From Paenibacillus glycanilyticus (lineage in GTDB: Bacteria; Bacillota; Bacilli; Paenibacillales; Paenibacillaceae), in the NCBI RefSeq assembly GCF_030161375.1, contig NZ_BSSQ01000004.1, forward strand, positions 124,001-188,000: a stretch of DNA of 64,000 nucleotides, read 5' to 3'. A program made the translations under genes and the position numbers. Shown here in pieces: positions 54,195 through 63,186 of the stretch. The notes below the pieces were generated by a model. The model saw only the letters and a program-made list of their open reading frames with translations, did not search any database and was not told where the DNA came from. Every line of letters begins with the position of its first letter. The stretch's first letter is position 1.

Positions 54195-55880
54195 ATGAAG
54201 TGGGGTTCCAGAAAAACGTCCGTCATGTTGTTTAGCGCGTTGGTTGTACTTGTTGGCGTACTGAACGGTTGCAGCAATTCTTCGTCTTCATCACAATCCG
54301 GTACGAATGGTCAGACGGATACGGCAAGTTCCTCTAAACCTGCTAGTAAAGGCGATACCGTTGTCTACCATCTCGGAGAAACGGTAAATCCGGAGCAAGT
54401 GACTAACTTTAACCCGTTTCTTGCCACAGGCAACTGGTCGCCTTTCTTCGATTATGTATTTGATCCTTTATATTATTTCAATCCCGTAAAAGGCGAGCTG
54501 GTTCCCCGATTGGCGGATAGCGAAGGAAGCTGGTCCGAGGATAACAAAACGTATACCGTCAAGCTGAATATGGAAGCCAAATGGCAGGATGGCACGCCTT
54601 TGACGATTGACGATGTGCTTTATTCTTTTAACACTTTGAAAGACTACAAAGTACTGGACCGCTATCAGTTGTGGGGAGAAGGAAGGCTGCAGGAAGTAAC
54701 CGCGCAAGGCAGCGACACGGTCGTGTTCAAATTGAGCAATACGTTCCCTTCCTTGCCTTTCTATTTAACAACCGTCTATATCGTACCTAAACATCAGTTC
54801 GAAAAAGAAGATCCATCCCAGTTCTTGAACAAACAGCCGATCGGCACGGGACCTTTCAAATTTAAAAGCATTAATGAAAGCGCTATAGTCCTGGATAAGA
54901 ACGCGGATTATTTCCTCGGCGCGCCAAACATCGACCAATTGTTCGTAGACCGGTTCAACAACTCGTCAACGCTTACGCTCGCGCTGGAAAAAGGCGACGT
55001 GCAAGGCTCGACCGGAACGGTCGCCATGCCTAGCGTTCCGAAATTGCTTGAGAACCCGGTAAATAAATTGCAGGTGTACCCGGGCTTAAATACGTTCTCC
55101 GTTATTATGAACAACGAGAAGCCGGGGCTTAAGGATTCTGCCGTGCGGCGGGCGATTCAACTCGCAATCGACCGCAAGTCGCTTATTGAAAAAGGCGAAT
55201 CCAACGGCGTATTCCCCGCTAATCCGGGATTCTTGTCCTCCGTATTCAGCGACATGGCAGATACGGGGCTAATTGATAATGCGGCATTCGCCTATAACGT
55301 GAACGAAGCTACAAAGCTGCTGGAATCGGACGGCTATAAGAAAAATTCAAAGGGCATTTACGAGAAGGACGGAAAGAAGCTTTCGTTCACTTATCATATG
55401 GCAGCGAACGCACCAGCCCAGAACAAAGAAGGCGCGATGATTACGGAATGGCTGAAAAACATCGGCGTTGAAACAACCGTTAAGCTGGTGACTTGGCCGG
55501 AGCTCACGAAGCTCTTGATGTCTGGTGATTATGAATTGCTGCAGAATGGTCTTCAAACACCGCCTGATCCGCAAGCGCAACTGGAGATATTCCATAGCAA
55601 AATGACTGCGCCAACCGGCGAGAATACGCCAGGTCTGAACTACATGCGTTTCCGGGATCCGGAAGTCGATCAATGGCTGGATCAAGCTTCTTCCGCGGAC
55701 GCTGCCACGCGCAAAGAGTTGTACCAGAAAGTGCAGGCCCGAATTTCCGAACAGGCGCCTGTAGCCGTTATGTATAACGTTGGCGGACATATCCCTTACC
55801 GTACAGATCAATTCACGAATTATAACGAGGATTTGCCGGTAACTTCCGCTCTCTCGCTGATGCAAGTCAAGAAAAAGTAA
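54195..55880 (+). CDS. Family 5 (Dpp/Opp-type) solute-binding lipoprotein
   Basis: ATG at 54195 follows AGGAGGAAG; the frame continues upstream without credible start. The 561-residue lipoprotein has a signal peptide and lipobox (GVLNGC), a Ser-rich linker, then a family 5 periplasmic-binding-protein fold (YVFDPLYYFNP, WQDGTPLTIDDVLYSFN, IGTGPFKFKS, VRRAIQLAIDRKSL). Family 5 proteins bind peptides, nickel or, in several thermophiles and Actinobacteria, oligosaccharides. The neighbours here are sulfatases rather than peptidases, so an oligosaccharide ligand is inferred. It is followed by permease genes 21 bases later. Confidence 0.92.
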   Translation: MKWGSRKTSVMLFSALVVLVGVLNGCSNSSSSSQSGTNGQTDTASSSKPASKGDTVVYHLGETVNPEQVTNFNPFLATGNWSPFFDYVFDPLYYFNPVKGELVPRLADSEGSWSEDNKTYTVKLNMEAKWQDGTPLTIDDVLYSFNTLKDYKVLDRYQLWGEGRLQEVTAQGSDTVVFKLSNTFPSLPFYLTTVYIVPKHQFEKEDPSQFLNKQPIGTGPFKFKSINESAIVLDKNADYFLGAPNIDQLFVDRFNNSSTLTLALEKGDVQGSTGTVAMPSVPKLLENPVNKLQVYPGLNTFSVIMNNEKPGLKDSAVRRAIQLAIDRKSLIEKGESNGVFPANPGFLSSVFSDMADTGLIDNAAFAYNVNEATKLLESDGYKKNSKGIYEKDGKKLSFTYHMAANAPAQNKEGAMITEWLKNIGVETTVKLVTWPELTKLLMSGDYELLQNGLQTPPDPQAQLEIFHSKMTAPTGENTPGLNYMRFRDPEVDQWLDQASSADAATRKELYQKVQARISEQAPVAVMYNVGGHIPYRTDQFTNYNEDLPVTSALSLMQVKKK

Positions 55881-55901
55881 TCCGGAGAGGAGGCCTATTC
55901 C

Positions 55902-56888
55902 ATGCGTTACAATTCGGTATATCTGGTGAAGCGAATCGGTATTGCCCTCGTTACGCTATACGTTGCGGTAACTTTGAATTTTCTGCTGCCGAGACTTATG
56001 AAAGGCGACCCGGCGAGCGCTCTTGCTTCGGAAAAGGCGCTTGGATCCCAGGAAGTCGCAAACGCGCTTAAAGCGCAATTCGGGCTGGATAACCCCAGCC
56101 TTTGGTACCAATATGCGAAATATATCAAGCAGCTGCTTCATGGCAATCTTGGCGTATCGTACGCCAACTTTCCGTCGCCTGTAGCGGATGTCATGCTGAA
56201 GGCGTTGCCCTGGACTTTAGGAACGGTTCTAACCGCAACCCTGCTCAGCTATCTAATCGGGTGGCTGATCGGCATTCGCGGGGCATGGAAACCAGGGTCG
56301 CTATTTGATAATTCAACCTTGTTTTCTTCCTTTTTTCTCAGTTCGGTCCCATTCTTCTGGATTGCGATTATTTTCATCATGATCTTTTCTTTCTATTTGG
56401 GATGGTTCCCGTTAGGGCAGGCCGTTGATCCCGCCTATGATAGCTTTGCGTGGTTCGATAAGGCGAAGTCCGTCTTGTATCATGCCTTCTTGCCTGTGTT
56501 TACTTTAATTATTGCAACGCTTGCCGGACATATCCTGGTGTTACGCAACAACCTGATGCGCGTCTTGTCGGAGGATTATATGTTGCTAGCGAAGGCCAAA
56601 GGGCTTCGCGCAAGCCGAAGAAAGTACATGTATGGCGCGAGGAATGCGTTGCTGCCTTCCTTCACCGGTTTAATGACATCGCTCGGGCATGTGATTGGCG
56701 GGGCCATCACGACGGAGATTGTATTTTCTTATCCAGGCGTGGGGATGGTTACCTTCAATGCGATACTGAATCATGATTTTCCGTTAATTCAAGGCTCATT
56801 TTTGTGTATTGCCATTTCGGTTATCGTCTGCAATCTGATCGCCGATCTTGTTTATCCGTTAATTGATCCCCGCGTGGCGCTTAATTAA
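55902..56888 (+). CDS. DppB/OppB-type ABC permease
   Basis: A 328-residue inner-membrane protein of the DppB class: N-terminal KRIGIALVTLYVAVTLNFLLPRL, QFGLDNPSLWYQYAKYI, and EAA loop RASRRKYMYGARNALLPSFTG. It pairs with the DppC-type permease encoded 26 bases downstream. GGAGAGG precedes the ATG. It belongs to the five-gene importer that ends with two ATPases. Confidence 0.93.
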   Translation: MRYNSVYLVKRIGIALVTLYVAVTLNFLLPRLMKGDPASALASEKALGSQEVANALKAQFGLDNPSLWYQYAKYIKQLLHGNLGVSYANFPSPVADVMLKALPWTLGTVLTATLLSYLIGWLIGIRGAWKPGSLFDNSTLFSSFFLSSVPFFWIAIIFIMIFSFYLGWFPLGQAVDPAYDSFAWFDKAKSVLYHAFLPVFTLIIATLAGHILVLRNNLMRVLSEDYMLLAKAKGLRASRRKYMYGARNALLPSFTGLMTSLGHVIGGAITTEIVFSYPGVGMVTFNAILNHDFPLIQGSFLCIAISVIVCNLIADLVYPLIDPRVALN

Positions 56889-56906
56889 CTGGCATAGGAG
56901 GCTGAC

Positions 56907-56918
56907 ATGAATCTATGA
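56907..56918 (+). CDS. Three-codon leader mini-ORF overlapping the DppC start
   Basis: ATG AAT CTA TGA begins 5-6 bases after AGGAGG (56896-56902), and its TGA overlaps the ATG of the permease gene at 56915 as ATGA. The true start is 12-13 bases from the same box, which is far; re-initiation after this mini-ORF would explain the layout. This is inference. Confidence 0.3.
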   Translation: MNL

Positions 56919-57769
56919 AAAAAATGTTGAAAGCATGCTGGAATGCTTTTCCCGGCGTCAAAGGGAAACTGGGACTTGTCATCTTATTATTTTTTACGGT
57001 AATTGCGTTATTCGGTACCTGGGTAGCCCCTTATCCGAAAAATTTCATCGGCTTCGATTCCTGGCTCCCCCCGTCGGTCAGCCATTGGCTCGGGACGGAC
57101 AGTTACGGGCAGGATGTCTTAAGCCAAATGATTTACGGAACGCGAACCTCGTTCTGGGTAGGCATCCTCGCCGGCTTAATTACGACCGTGATCGGCGTAA
57201 CGGTAGGGATTGTTGCCGGATTTAAAGGCGGTTGGATCGAGGAATCGCTGATGCGGATCGTGGATCTGTTCCTGATTATCCCAACGCTTGCGCTGATGAT
57301 TATTCTCGCTTCGTTTCTCCCGTCTATGGGAACCATGAGCACGATTCTGATCATTGGTTCGCTTAGCTGGCTATATATGGGGCGAAGCATCAGAAGTCAG
57401 ACGATGAGCGAGAGACAAAGCGGCTATGTGGAGGCTGCCCGCATGGTAGGGATGAAAGATTGGGAGATCATGTTCAAGGAAATTCTCCCTAATATCACGC
57501 CGGTTATTCTAGCGAATCTCGTGCTTGTTACGACGCAAGCCGTTCTTGCGGAAGCGGGACTTAGCTTCCTTGGGCTAGGCGATCCGACCAATGTCAGCTG
57601 GGGAACGATACTGGCGCTCGCCAACGCAAATAATGCGGTATTATTCCATGCTTGGTGGTGGATTCTTCCGCCGGGACTCGCCATTGCGTTCTTCTGTTTC
57701 GGATTTATCTTGATCGGTAACGGCATATTGGAGAAATACCGGGCGAATCGCGGCAACGCAGCCTTGTAG
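56915..57769 (+). CDS. DppC/OppC-type ABC permease
   Basis: A 284-residue permease with the DppC features: HWLGTDSYGQDVLSQMIYGTRTSFWVG, helices between, and EAA loop EAARMVGMKDWEIMFKEILPN. It ends KYRANRGNAAL. The AGGAGG box lies 12 bases from the ATG with a mini-ORF in between. It forms the channel with the DppB-type permease. Confidence 0.93.
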   Translation: MKKMLKACWNAFPGVKGKLGLVILLFFTVIALFGTWVAPYPKNFIGFDSWLPPSVSHWLGTDSYGQDVLSQMIYGTRTSFWVGILAGLITTVIGVTVGIVAGFKGGWIEESLMRIVDLFLIIPTLALMIILASFLPSMGTMSTILIIGSLSWLYMGRSIRSQTMSERQSGYVEAARMVGMKDWEIMFKEILPNITPVILANLVLVTTQAVLAEAGLSFLGLGDPTNVSWGTILALANANNAVLFHAWWWILPPGLAIAFFCFGFILIGNGILEKYRANRGNAAL

Positions 57770-57783
57770 AAGGAGGGATTAGA

Positions 57784-58785
57784 TTGTCTGATTTACTCCA
57801 GGTCCGTCATTTAAGTATCGAATACGCCTCACCGCGCGGTATAGTCAAAGCGGTTGACGACGTTACATTCTCCATTGGCAAAGGAGAAATCTTTGGTCTG
57901 GCCGGCGAATCCGGCTGCGGCAAATCAACGACGGCATTTGGCATATCCAGGCTGCTGAGACATCCGGCTCAAATCTCGGGCGGGAGCGTGGTCTTGGACG
58001 GGCAAGAACTAACAACACTCAGCAATGATGAGTTTGATAAGCTGCGCTGGTCGAAAATTTCCATTGTGCTTCAAAGCGCAATGAACAATTTGAATCCCGT
58101 ACTTAAAATTAGCAATCAGTTAATAGATGCGATCTTGGCTCATGATCCATCCATGGGTAAAGAAGCCCGTCAAAGGGCGGAGCAATTGATGAAGCTTGTA
58201 GATTTGCCGGTTGACCGGCTCGACAGCTATCCGCATGAATTATCCGGCGGTATGCGCCAAAGGGTTGTTATTGCTATGGCACTGGCCTTGCGGCCAAGTC
58301 TTGTTATCATGGATGAACCAACTACAGCCCTTGACGTGGTTGTGCAAAATGGCATCATCCGCAAGATTGTGGAGCTTCAGAAAGAGTTTGGTTTCTCGAT
58401 CTTGTTTATCACGCATGATCTGCCTCTCATGCTGGAAATGTGCGGTCGGATTGGTATTATGTACGCGGGCAAGTTGGTTGAGGTGGCTTCCAGAGAGCAG
58501 ATTCTGCAAAAGCCCCGGCATCCCTATACACAGGGGTTGCTAAACTCTTTCCCGTCATTATCCGGTCCGAAGCAAAGACTGTCCGGCATTCCGGGACATA
58601 CGCCGGACTTAATCCGCCCTCCGGCGGGTTGCCGGTTTTGTCCGCGCTGCTCGCAAGCGATTCAAGAGTGCCAGACCTTGCCGCCTCCATTAGTAGAGGA
58701 TGCAGGAGGCCAGATCGCTTGCCATCTTTATTCCGAGGAGGGAATAGCCCGTGAGCAAGCCTCTGCTGCATGTGAACGATCTTGA
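57784..58785 (+). CDS. DppD/OppD-type ABC ATPase
   Basis: A 333-residue ATPase with Walker [10 protein letters not shown], signature [15 protein letters not shown], Walker [13 protein letters not shown] and the C-terminal oligopeptide-transport Cys region ([15 protein letters not shown] at the end). It energises the importer with the second ATPase. TTG start at 57784 after AAGGAGGGA. Its last 35 bases overlap the next gene, a sign of translational coupling. Confidence 0.93.
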   Translation: MSDLLQVRHLSIEYASPRGIVKAVDDVTFSIGKGEIFGLAGESGCGKSTTAFGISRLLRHPAQISGGSVVLDGQELTTLSNDEFDKLRWSKISIVLQSAMNNLNPVLKISNQLIDAILAHDPSMGKEARQRAEQLMKLVDLPVDRLDSYPHELSGGMRQRVVIAMALALRPSLVIMDEPTTALDVVVQNGIIRKIVELQKEFGFSILFITHDLPLMLEMCGRIGIMYAGKLVEVASREQILQKPRHPYTQGLLNSFPSLSGPKQRLSGIPGHTPDLIRPPAGCRFCPRCSQAIQECQTLPPPLVEDAGGQIACHLYSEEGIAREQASAACERS

Positions 58786-59704
58786 GAAGGTATTTAGCTC
58801 GCGAACGATGTTTCGCAAGAAACAGGTCCGAGCGGTTCGCGATGTCAGCTTTACGCTGGAAGCCGGAAAGGTGTTGGCGATCGTCGGGGAATCCGGGAGC
58901 GGCAAGAGTACGATTGCCCGTATGCTGACCAATCTAATTCCTGCTACGTCAGGGGATATTGCGTATAACGGACAATCTTTGCGCGACAACCGGCAGCTGC
59001 GCAAGAAACTGCCAACCTTTGTTCAAATGATCTTTCAGGACCCCTTTGCCGCCTTAAACCCGCATCATACGATCGGGTATATTATTGGCCGGCCTTTGCA
59101 AGTACATCGAATGGTGCAAGGCAATACCCGTAGCCGCGTTCTTGCATTGCTTAGGAAGGTAGGGCTTACGCCGGAAGAGGACTTTATTGATAAATATCCC
59201 TATCAGCTATCGGGGGGACAGAAGCAACGGGTTATTATTGCGAAAGTGTTGGGGCTTGAACCAAAAGTGATCATAGCCGACGAACCGACATCGATGCTCG
59301 ACGTTTCCATCGGGATCGACATTATGAATCTGTTGCTGGATTTGAAAGAGAAAGAGAATCTGGCGTTGTTGATGATTACCCATAATCTGGGCAGTGCCAG
59401 GTACATGGCTGACCATATTGCCGTCATGTATGCGGGGCAAGTGATGGAGTACGGGCCAGCGGAGGAGCTTATCCAGAATCCGCAACATCCGTATACCAAG
59501 CTTCTGCTGTATTCTTCTCCCGACCCGTGGAGAGAACAGGCGGATCACTTTGACCTATCGGATGCGCAAGGGCAAGCCGTGTCGGAATCTTGCTGCAGCT
59601 TCCAGCCGCGATGCCCATTCGCGACCGACATTTGCAAGACCAAACCGGCCGCCGCCGTTCAAACGGATAGCGGACATCAAGTTCGCTGTCATCTCTATGC
59701 CTGA
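58751..59704 (+). CDS. DppF/OppF-type ABC ATPase
   Basis: A 317-residue ATPase: Walker A GESGSGKST, Q-loop FQDPFAALNPHH, signature LSGGQKQRVIIAKVL, Walker B VIIADEPTSMLD, and C-terminal CSFQPRCPFATDIC with C before the end. It is the second ATPase of the importer. Start GTG at 58751 lies inside the previous gene. The sulfatase gene begins 15 bases after its stop, so desulfation and import are in one operon. Confidence 0.93.
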   Translation: MSKPLLHVNDLEKVFSSRTMFRKKQVRAVRDVSFTLEAGKVLAIVGESGSGKSTIARMLTNLIPATSGDIAYNGQSLRDNRQLRKKLPTFVQMIFQDPFAALNPHHTIGYIIGRPLQVHRMVQGNTRSRVLALLRKVGLTPEEDFIDKYPYQLSGGQKQRVIIAKVLGLEPKVIIADEPTSMLDVSIGIDIMNLLLDLKEKENLALLMITHNLGSARYMADHIAVMYAGQVMEYGPAEELIQNPQHPYTKLLLYSSPDPWREQADHFDLSDAQGQAVSESCCSFQPRCPFATDICKTKPAAAVQTDSGHQVRCHLYA

Positions 59705-59719
59705 TAGGAGGAAGAATCG

Positions 59720-61033
59720 ATGAAACGACCTAATATGATTATTTTTTATTGCGATGATTTGGGGTACGGAGATTTGGGATGTTATGGCTCCGATGCCATG
59801 AAGACGCCGCATCTCGACCAATTGGCTAGCGAAGGTATCCGATTCACGAATTGGTATTCCAATTCGCCCGTTTGTTCGCCGTCCAGAGCTTCTCTATTAA
59901 CGGGCAAATATCCGGCGAAAGCAGGAGTTACTTCTATTCTTGGCGGCAAGAGAGGAACAAAGGGGCTTTCTCAAGAACAAACTACGCTGGCATCCGTTTT
60001 GAAAGAGCAAGGTTATCAAACGGCCCTGTTCGGCAAATGGCATTTGGGCGCATCGGCTGAATATGGACCTAATGCTCACGGTTTTGACCAATTCTATGGA
60101 TTCCGAGCAGGCTGCATTGATTACTACTCCCATATTTTTTACTGGGGGCAAGGCGGGGGCATAAATCCTGTTCATGACTTGTGGCGGAACGAAACGGAAG
60201 TATGGGAAAACGGCGAATATATGACGGAGGCTATTACGAGAGAAGCCACAACTTTTATCGATGCCGCGTCCGAAGATGAACCCTATTTCATGTACGTTGC
60301 TTATAATGCGCCGCATTATCCGATGCACGCGCCCAAAGCTTACCTGGACCGGTTCCCCGATCTGCCGCCTGACCGGAGAATTATGGCTGCGATGATAGCG
60401 GCTGTTGACGACGGCGTAGGCGAAGTGGTGGAAGCGTTGAAACGGAAAGGCATGTATGAAGATACCGTCATTTTCTTCTCCAGCGATAACGGTCCGTCCA
60501 CGGAATCCCGCAATTGGCTGGATGGCACGGAGGATTTGTATTATGGAGGCAGTGCCGGACGATTCCGCGGTCATAAAGGAAGCCTGTTTGAAGGCGGCAT
60601 CCGTGAACCTGCCATTCTTAGCTATCCGGCTGGGCTTGCTGATCAACAAGGGCAAATATCGGATGAAGTGTTTGCGATGATGGACATTTTCCCGACGATG
60701 CTTGAGTTGTCCGGAATGGATTCTAAGGGCTGTGACTTGGACGGAAAAAGCATTTGCGAAGCGCTTCGGGACGCCATGCCGTCTCCGCATAAGCAGCTGT
60801 TCTGGGAGTACGAAGGCCAATTGGCGGTGCGCGAAGGGAAATGGAAGCTAGTGCTGAACGGCAAGCTGGACTTTGGACGCATGGCAGCCGATTCTGTACA
60901 CTTATCCGATTTGGAACAGGACATCAGCGAGCAAATCAACCTCGCCGGGCAATATCCGGAAATTGTTCAAAGGCTGGAGAGGGATGTCAGGCAGTGGTAC
61001 GAGTCTCTTCAGGAGGAGGCGCAATTGCTGTGA
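59720..61033 (+). CDS. Type I sulfatase (CSPSR), cytoplasmic
   Basis: A 437-residue sulfatase with metal ligands Asp12-Asp13 (CDDLGYGDLG) and the formylglycine precursor Cys52 in CSPSRASLLTG. GKWHLG, HGFDQFYGF and FFSSDNGP fit arylsulfatases. Cys52 needs conversion to formylglycine by a maturase (anSME or FGE), which is not encoded in the window. There is no signal peptide, so the substrate is desulfated after import. Start ATG follows AGGAGG by 7 bases. Its stop overlaps the next gene's GTG. Substrate unknown; a sulfated mono- or oligosaccharide is inferred. Confidence 0.93.
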   Translation: MKRPNMIIFYCDDLGYGDLGCYGSDAMKTPHLDQLASEGIRFTNWYSNSPVCSPSRASLLTGKYPAKAGVTSILGGKRGTKGLSQEQTTLASVLKEQGYQTALFGKWHLGASAEYGPNAHGFDQFYGFRAGCIDYYSHIFYWGQGGGINPVHDLWRNETEVWENGEYMTEAITREATTFIDAASEDEPYFMYVAYNAPHYPMHAPKAYLDRFPDLPPDRRIMAAMIAAVDDGVGEVVEALKRKGMYEDTVIFFSSDNGPSTESRNWLDGTEDLYYGGSAGRFRGHKGSLFEGGIREPAILSYPAGLADQQGQISDEVFAMMDIFPTMLELSGMDSKGCDLDGKSICEALRDAMPSPHKQLFWEYEGQLAVREGKWKLVLNGKLDFGRMAADSVHLSDLEQDISEQINLAGQYPEIVQRLERDVRQWYESLQEEAQLL

Positions 61034-62490
61034 AAGCCGTCATCGTCATGTTTGATTCTTTGAACAGGCATATGCTGCCGCCGTATGGAGCGGATTGGAC
61101 ACATGCTCCAAACTTCAGCAGGCTGGCCGAGCAAAGCGTAACTTATGATAATCATTGGGTAGGAAGCATGCCTTGCATGCCTGCACGGCGCGATTTATTG
61201 ACGGGCAGATACAATTTCTTGCATCGAAGCTGGGGACCGCTGGAGCCTTTTGATGATTCTCTGCCTGCTCTTCTGCGTGCCAACAAGGTATATTTGCATT
61301 TGGTCAGCGACCACTATCATTATTGGGAACCGGGAGGAGCAACCTACCATAGCCAATATACAACTTGGGATTTCGTTCGCGGGCAGGAAGGCGATCCTTG
61401 GAAAGGAGAAGTCGAGGATCCGATTATTCCCGAGCATGTGGGGGACTTCAGCGGATACCGGAGCCACTTGTTCCGTCAGGATTGGATTAACCGCAACTAT
61501 ATGACGGAGGAACATCAACATCCGATGTCCGAGACGTTCTCCAGAGGTATCGAGTTCATCAAGAAGAATCGGAAGGAGGACAGATGGCTACTGCAAATCG
61601 AAGCTTTTGATCCGCATGAGCCGTTTTTTACTCCGCAAACCTACAAAGACCTGTATCCGCATGATTATACCGGCAAACATTTTGATTGGCCCGGTTACCA
61701 ACCTGTTAAGGAAACGAGGGAGGAGATTGAGCACTGCAAATTCGAGTATGCGGCATTGCTCAGCATGTGCGACGCTTACCTTGGCAAGGTGATGGATGTT
61801 ATGGACGAATGCGATCTATGGAAGGACACAATGTTGATCGTGACGACCGATCACGGGTTCCTGCTGGGCGAGCATGATTGGTGGGCCAAGAACATTATGC
61901 CTTTCTATAACGAGATTGCCAGAACGCCGCTATTCGTATGGGATCCCCGCGATAAGAGGAAAAATGAAAGATGCGGCGACTTAACGCAGTTCATCGATTT
62001 GGCGCCAACGTTATTGGAGTATTTCGGAGCTGCGGTACCGGGAGATATGGTTGGAGTATCATTGCAATCCACTGCGGAGAAAGATCAGCGGGAAGCCATT
62101 TTGTTTGGCATTCATGGCGGACATGTTAATTGCACGGATGGCAGGTATGTTTATATGCGTGCGCCGGTACGCCCGGATAACGCCCCGCTCTATAATTACA
62201 CGCTAATGCCGACCCATATGGCTTCGCTGTTCAGCGTGGAAGAATTGCGCAATTTGGAGCTGGCTGAGCCATTCACGTTTACGAAAGGGATTCGAACGCT
62301 TAAGATTCCTGCAACTTCTTACATTCCGGCACATCATTTTGGCACTTTGCTGTTTGACCTGGAGAATGATCCGGAGCAGAAGCAACCGCTTCATGATGCC
62401 GATATCGAAAAGCGCATGATCGGGTTATTAATACAGACCATGGCTCTTCACGACGCTCCGCCGGAGCAATATGAGAGATTGGGTCTTTAA
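61030..62490 (+). CDS. Type I sulfatase (CMPAR), cytoplasmic
   Basis: GTG at 61030 overlaps the TGA of the first sulfatase (GTGA) and follows GGAGGAGG; the frame extends upstream only inside that gene. The 486-residue protein has metal site Asp9 (MFDSLNRHMLPPYG), Cys49-Met-Pro-Ala-Arg53 as formylglycine motif, FDPHEPFF and TTDHGFLLGEHDWW. It differs from the first sulfatase and likely removes sulfate from another position. No signal peptide. Coupling implies equal expression. Confidence 0.92.
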   Translation: MKAVIVMFDSLNRHMLPPYGADWTHAPNFSRLAEQSVTYDNHWVGSMPCMPARRDLLTGRYNFLHRSWGPLEPFDDSLPALLRANKVYLHLVSDHYHYWEPGGATYHSQYTTWDFVRGQEGDPWKGEVEDPIIPEHVGDFSGYRSHLFRQDWINRNYMTEEHQHPMSETFSRGIEFIKKNRKEDRWLLQIEAFDPHEPFFTPQTYKDLYPHDYTGKHFDWPGYQPVKETREEIEHCKFEYAALLSMCDAYLGKVMDVMDECDLWKDTMLIVTTDHGFLLGEHDWWAKNIMPFYNEIARTPLFVWDPRDKRKNERCGDLTQFIDLAPTLLEYFGAAVPGDMVGVSLQSTAEKDQREAILFGIHGGHVNCTDGRYVYMRAPVRPDNAPLYNYTLMPTHMASLFSVEELRNLELAEPFTFTKGIRTLKIPATSYIPAHHFGTLLFDLENDPEQKQPLHDADIEKRMIGLLIQTMALHDAPPEQYERLGL

Positions 62491-62494
62491 TTAA

Positions 62495-62534
62495 AAACAG
62501 AGCTTGTTGAGATATTCTCAAGCAAGCTCTGTTT
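62495..62534. terminator. Bidirectional terminator
   Basis: AAACAGAGCTTG pairs with CAAGCTCTGTTT and a nested TTGAG/CTCAA pair extends the stem. It separates the sulfatase operon from the convergent PPOX-fold gene and has A and T flanks for both strands. Confidence 0.88.
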
Positions 62535-62554
62535 GTTGCAGCTTTATTTCGGAA

Positions 62555-63043
62555 TCAATTCATCTCCACAATCCGGTTCAGCTCCGTGCCTTCCGTGTTT
62601 TTGCCCATCAAACGATTGAATAAGAACTTCGCCATCTTGAACATATTGCCGGAGTCCCAATATTCGGCGGTCTCGGCATTTACCTTGATCAGAACGAGAT
62701 TAGGATCGTCGTAGGTCGTTTCCATTATTTCTTCGTAGGCTTTGTTCCAAAACTCTTTAATTTTCTCCGTGCTTTCCACTAGTTCTGCTTCGCCGCGAAT
62801 GGAAACATAGGATTTGCCTGCATAAGCTACGTTAACCTGCTTGTTCCGGAACAATTCATGGAATTTTTCCGTGTCTTTTTTGGTAAGGAACCACAAAGTC
62901 CCGTCGAATTCGACGTCTTGCGTTTTCATCGGGCGTGACACGAGACCCTCCTCGGAGACCGTCGTCAACATGGCAATTTCGATGTCTTTAATTAATTCCC
63001 TAACTTTCTCGATGGCTTCCTGATCGGATACGTTTGAATGCAT
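62555..63043 (-). CDS. Pyridoxamine-phosphate-oxidase-fold general stress protein
   Basis: ATG at 63043 follows GGGGTG by 6 bases; in-frame codons to 63052 overlap that box. The 162-residue protein resembles general stress protein 26 of the PPOX-like flavin-binding split-barrel family (IAMLTTVSEEGLVSRPMKTQDVEFDGTLWFLTKKD; VNVAYAGKSYVSIRGEAELV). Such proteins bind FMN/FAD or related cofactors; a reaction is not established. It is convergent to the sulfatase operon and not evidently part of it. Confidence 0.88.
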   Translation of the reverse strand: MHSNVSDQEAIEKVRELIKDIEIAMLTTVSEEGLVSRPMKTQDVEFDGTLWFLTKKDTEKFHELFRNKQVNVAYAGKSYVSIRGEAELVESTEKIKEFWNKAYEEIMETTYDDPNLVLIKVNAETAEYWDSGNMFKMAKFLFNRLMGKNTEGTELNRIVEMN

Positions 63044-63186
63044 TCTCATCACCCCGTTAAAATTTATGGATCAATATAGTATTACACAAGGTGAGCCGAG
63101 CCAAACCACTAGATCGGTTATATTGATGCTTACGGAAAATATGAAATGACAGAATTGTGCTTCATAATTACATTGGAGGGATTCGA

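Noticed and set aside
51646-59704. Calling the Dpp-type genes a dipeptide importer
   Set aside because: Family identity is clear but the operon holds sulfatases and no peptidases, so a peptide role is not supported by context; substrate is left open.
59897-60820. 307-residue minus-strand open frame opposite the first sulfatase
   Set aside because: Antisense to a sulfatase with all motifs; no recognisable domain and no ribosome site.
60841-61029. Extension of the second sulfatase into the first
   Set aside because: It lies inside the first sulfatase gene; GTG at 61030 has a ribosome box and starts the sulfatase fold.
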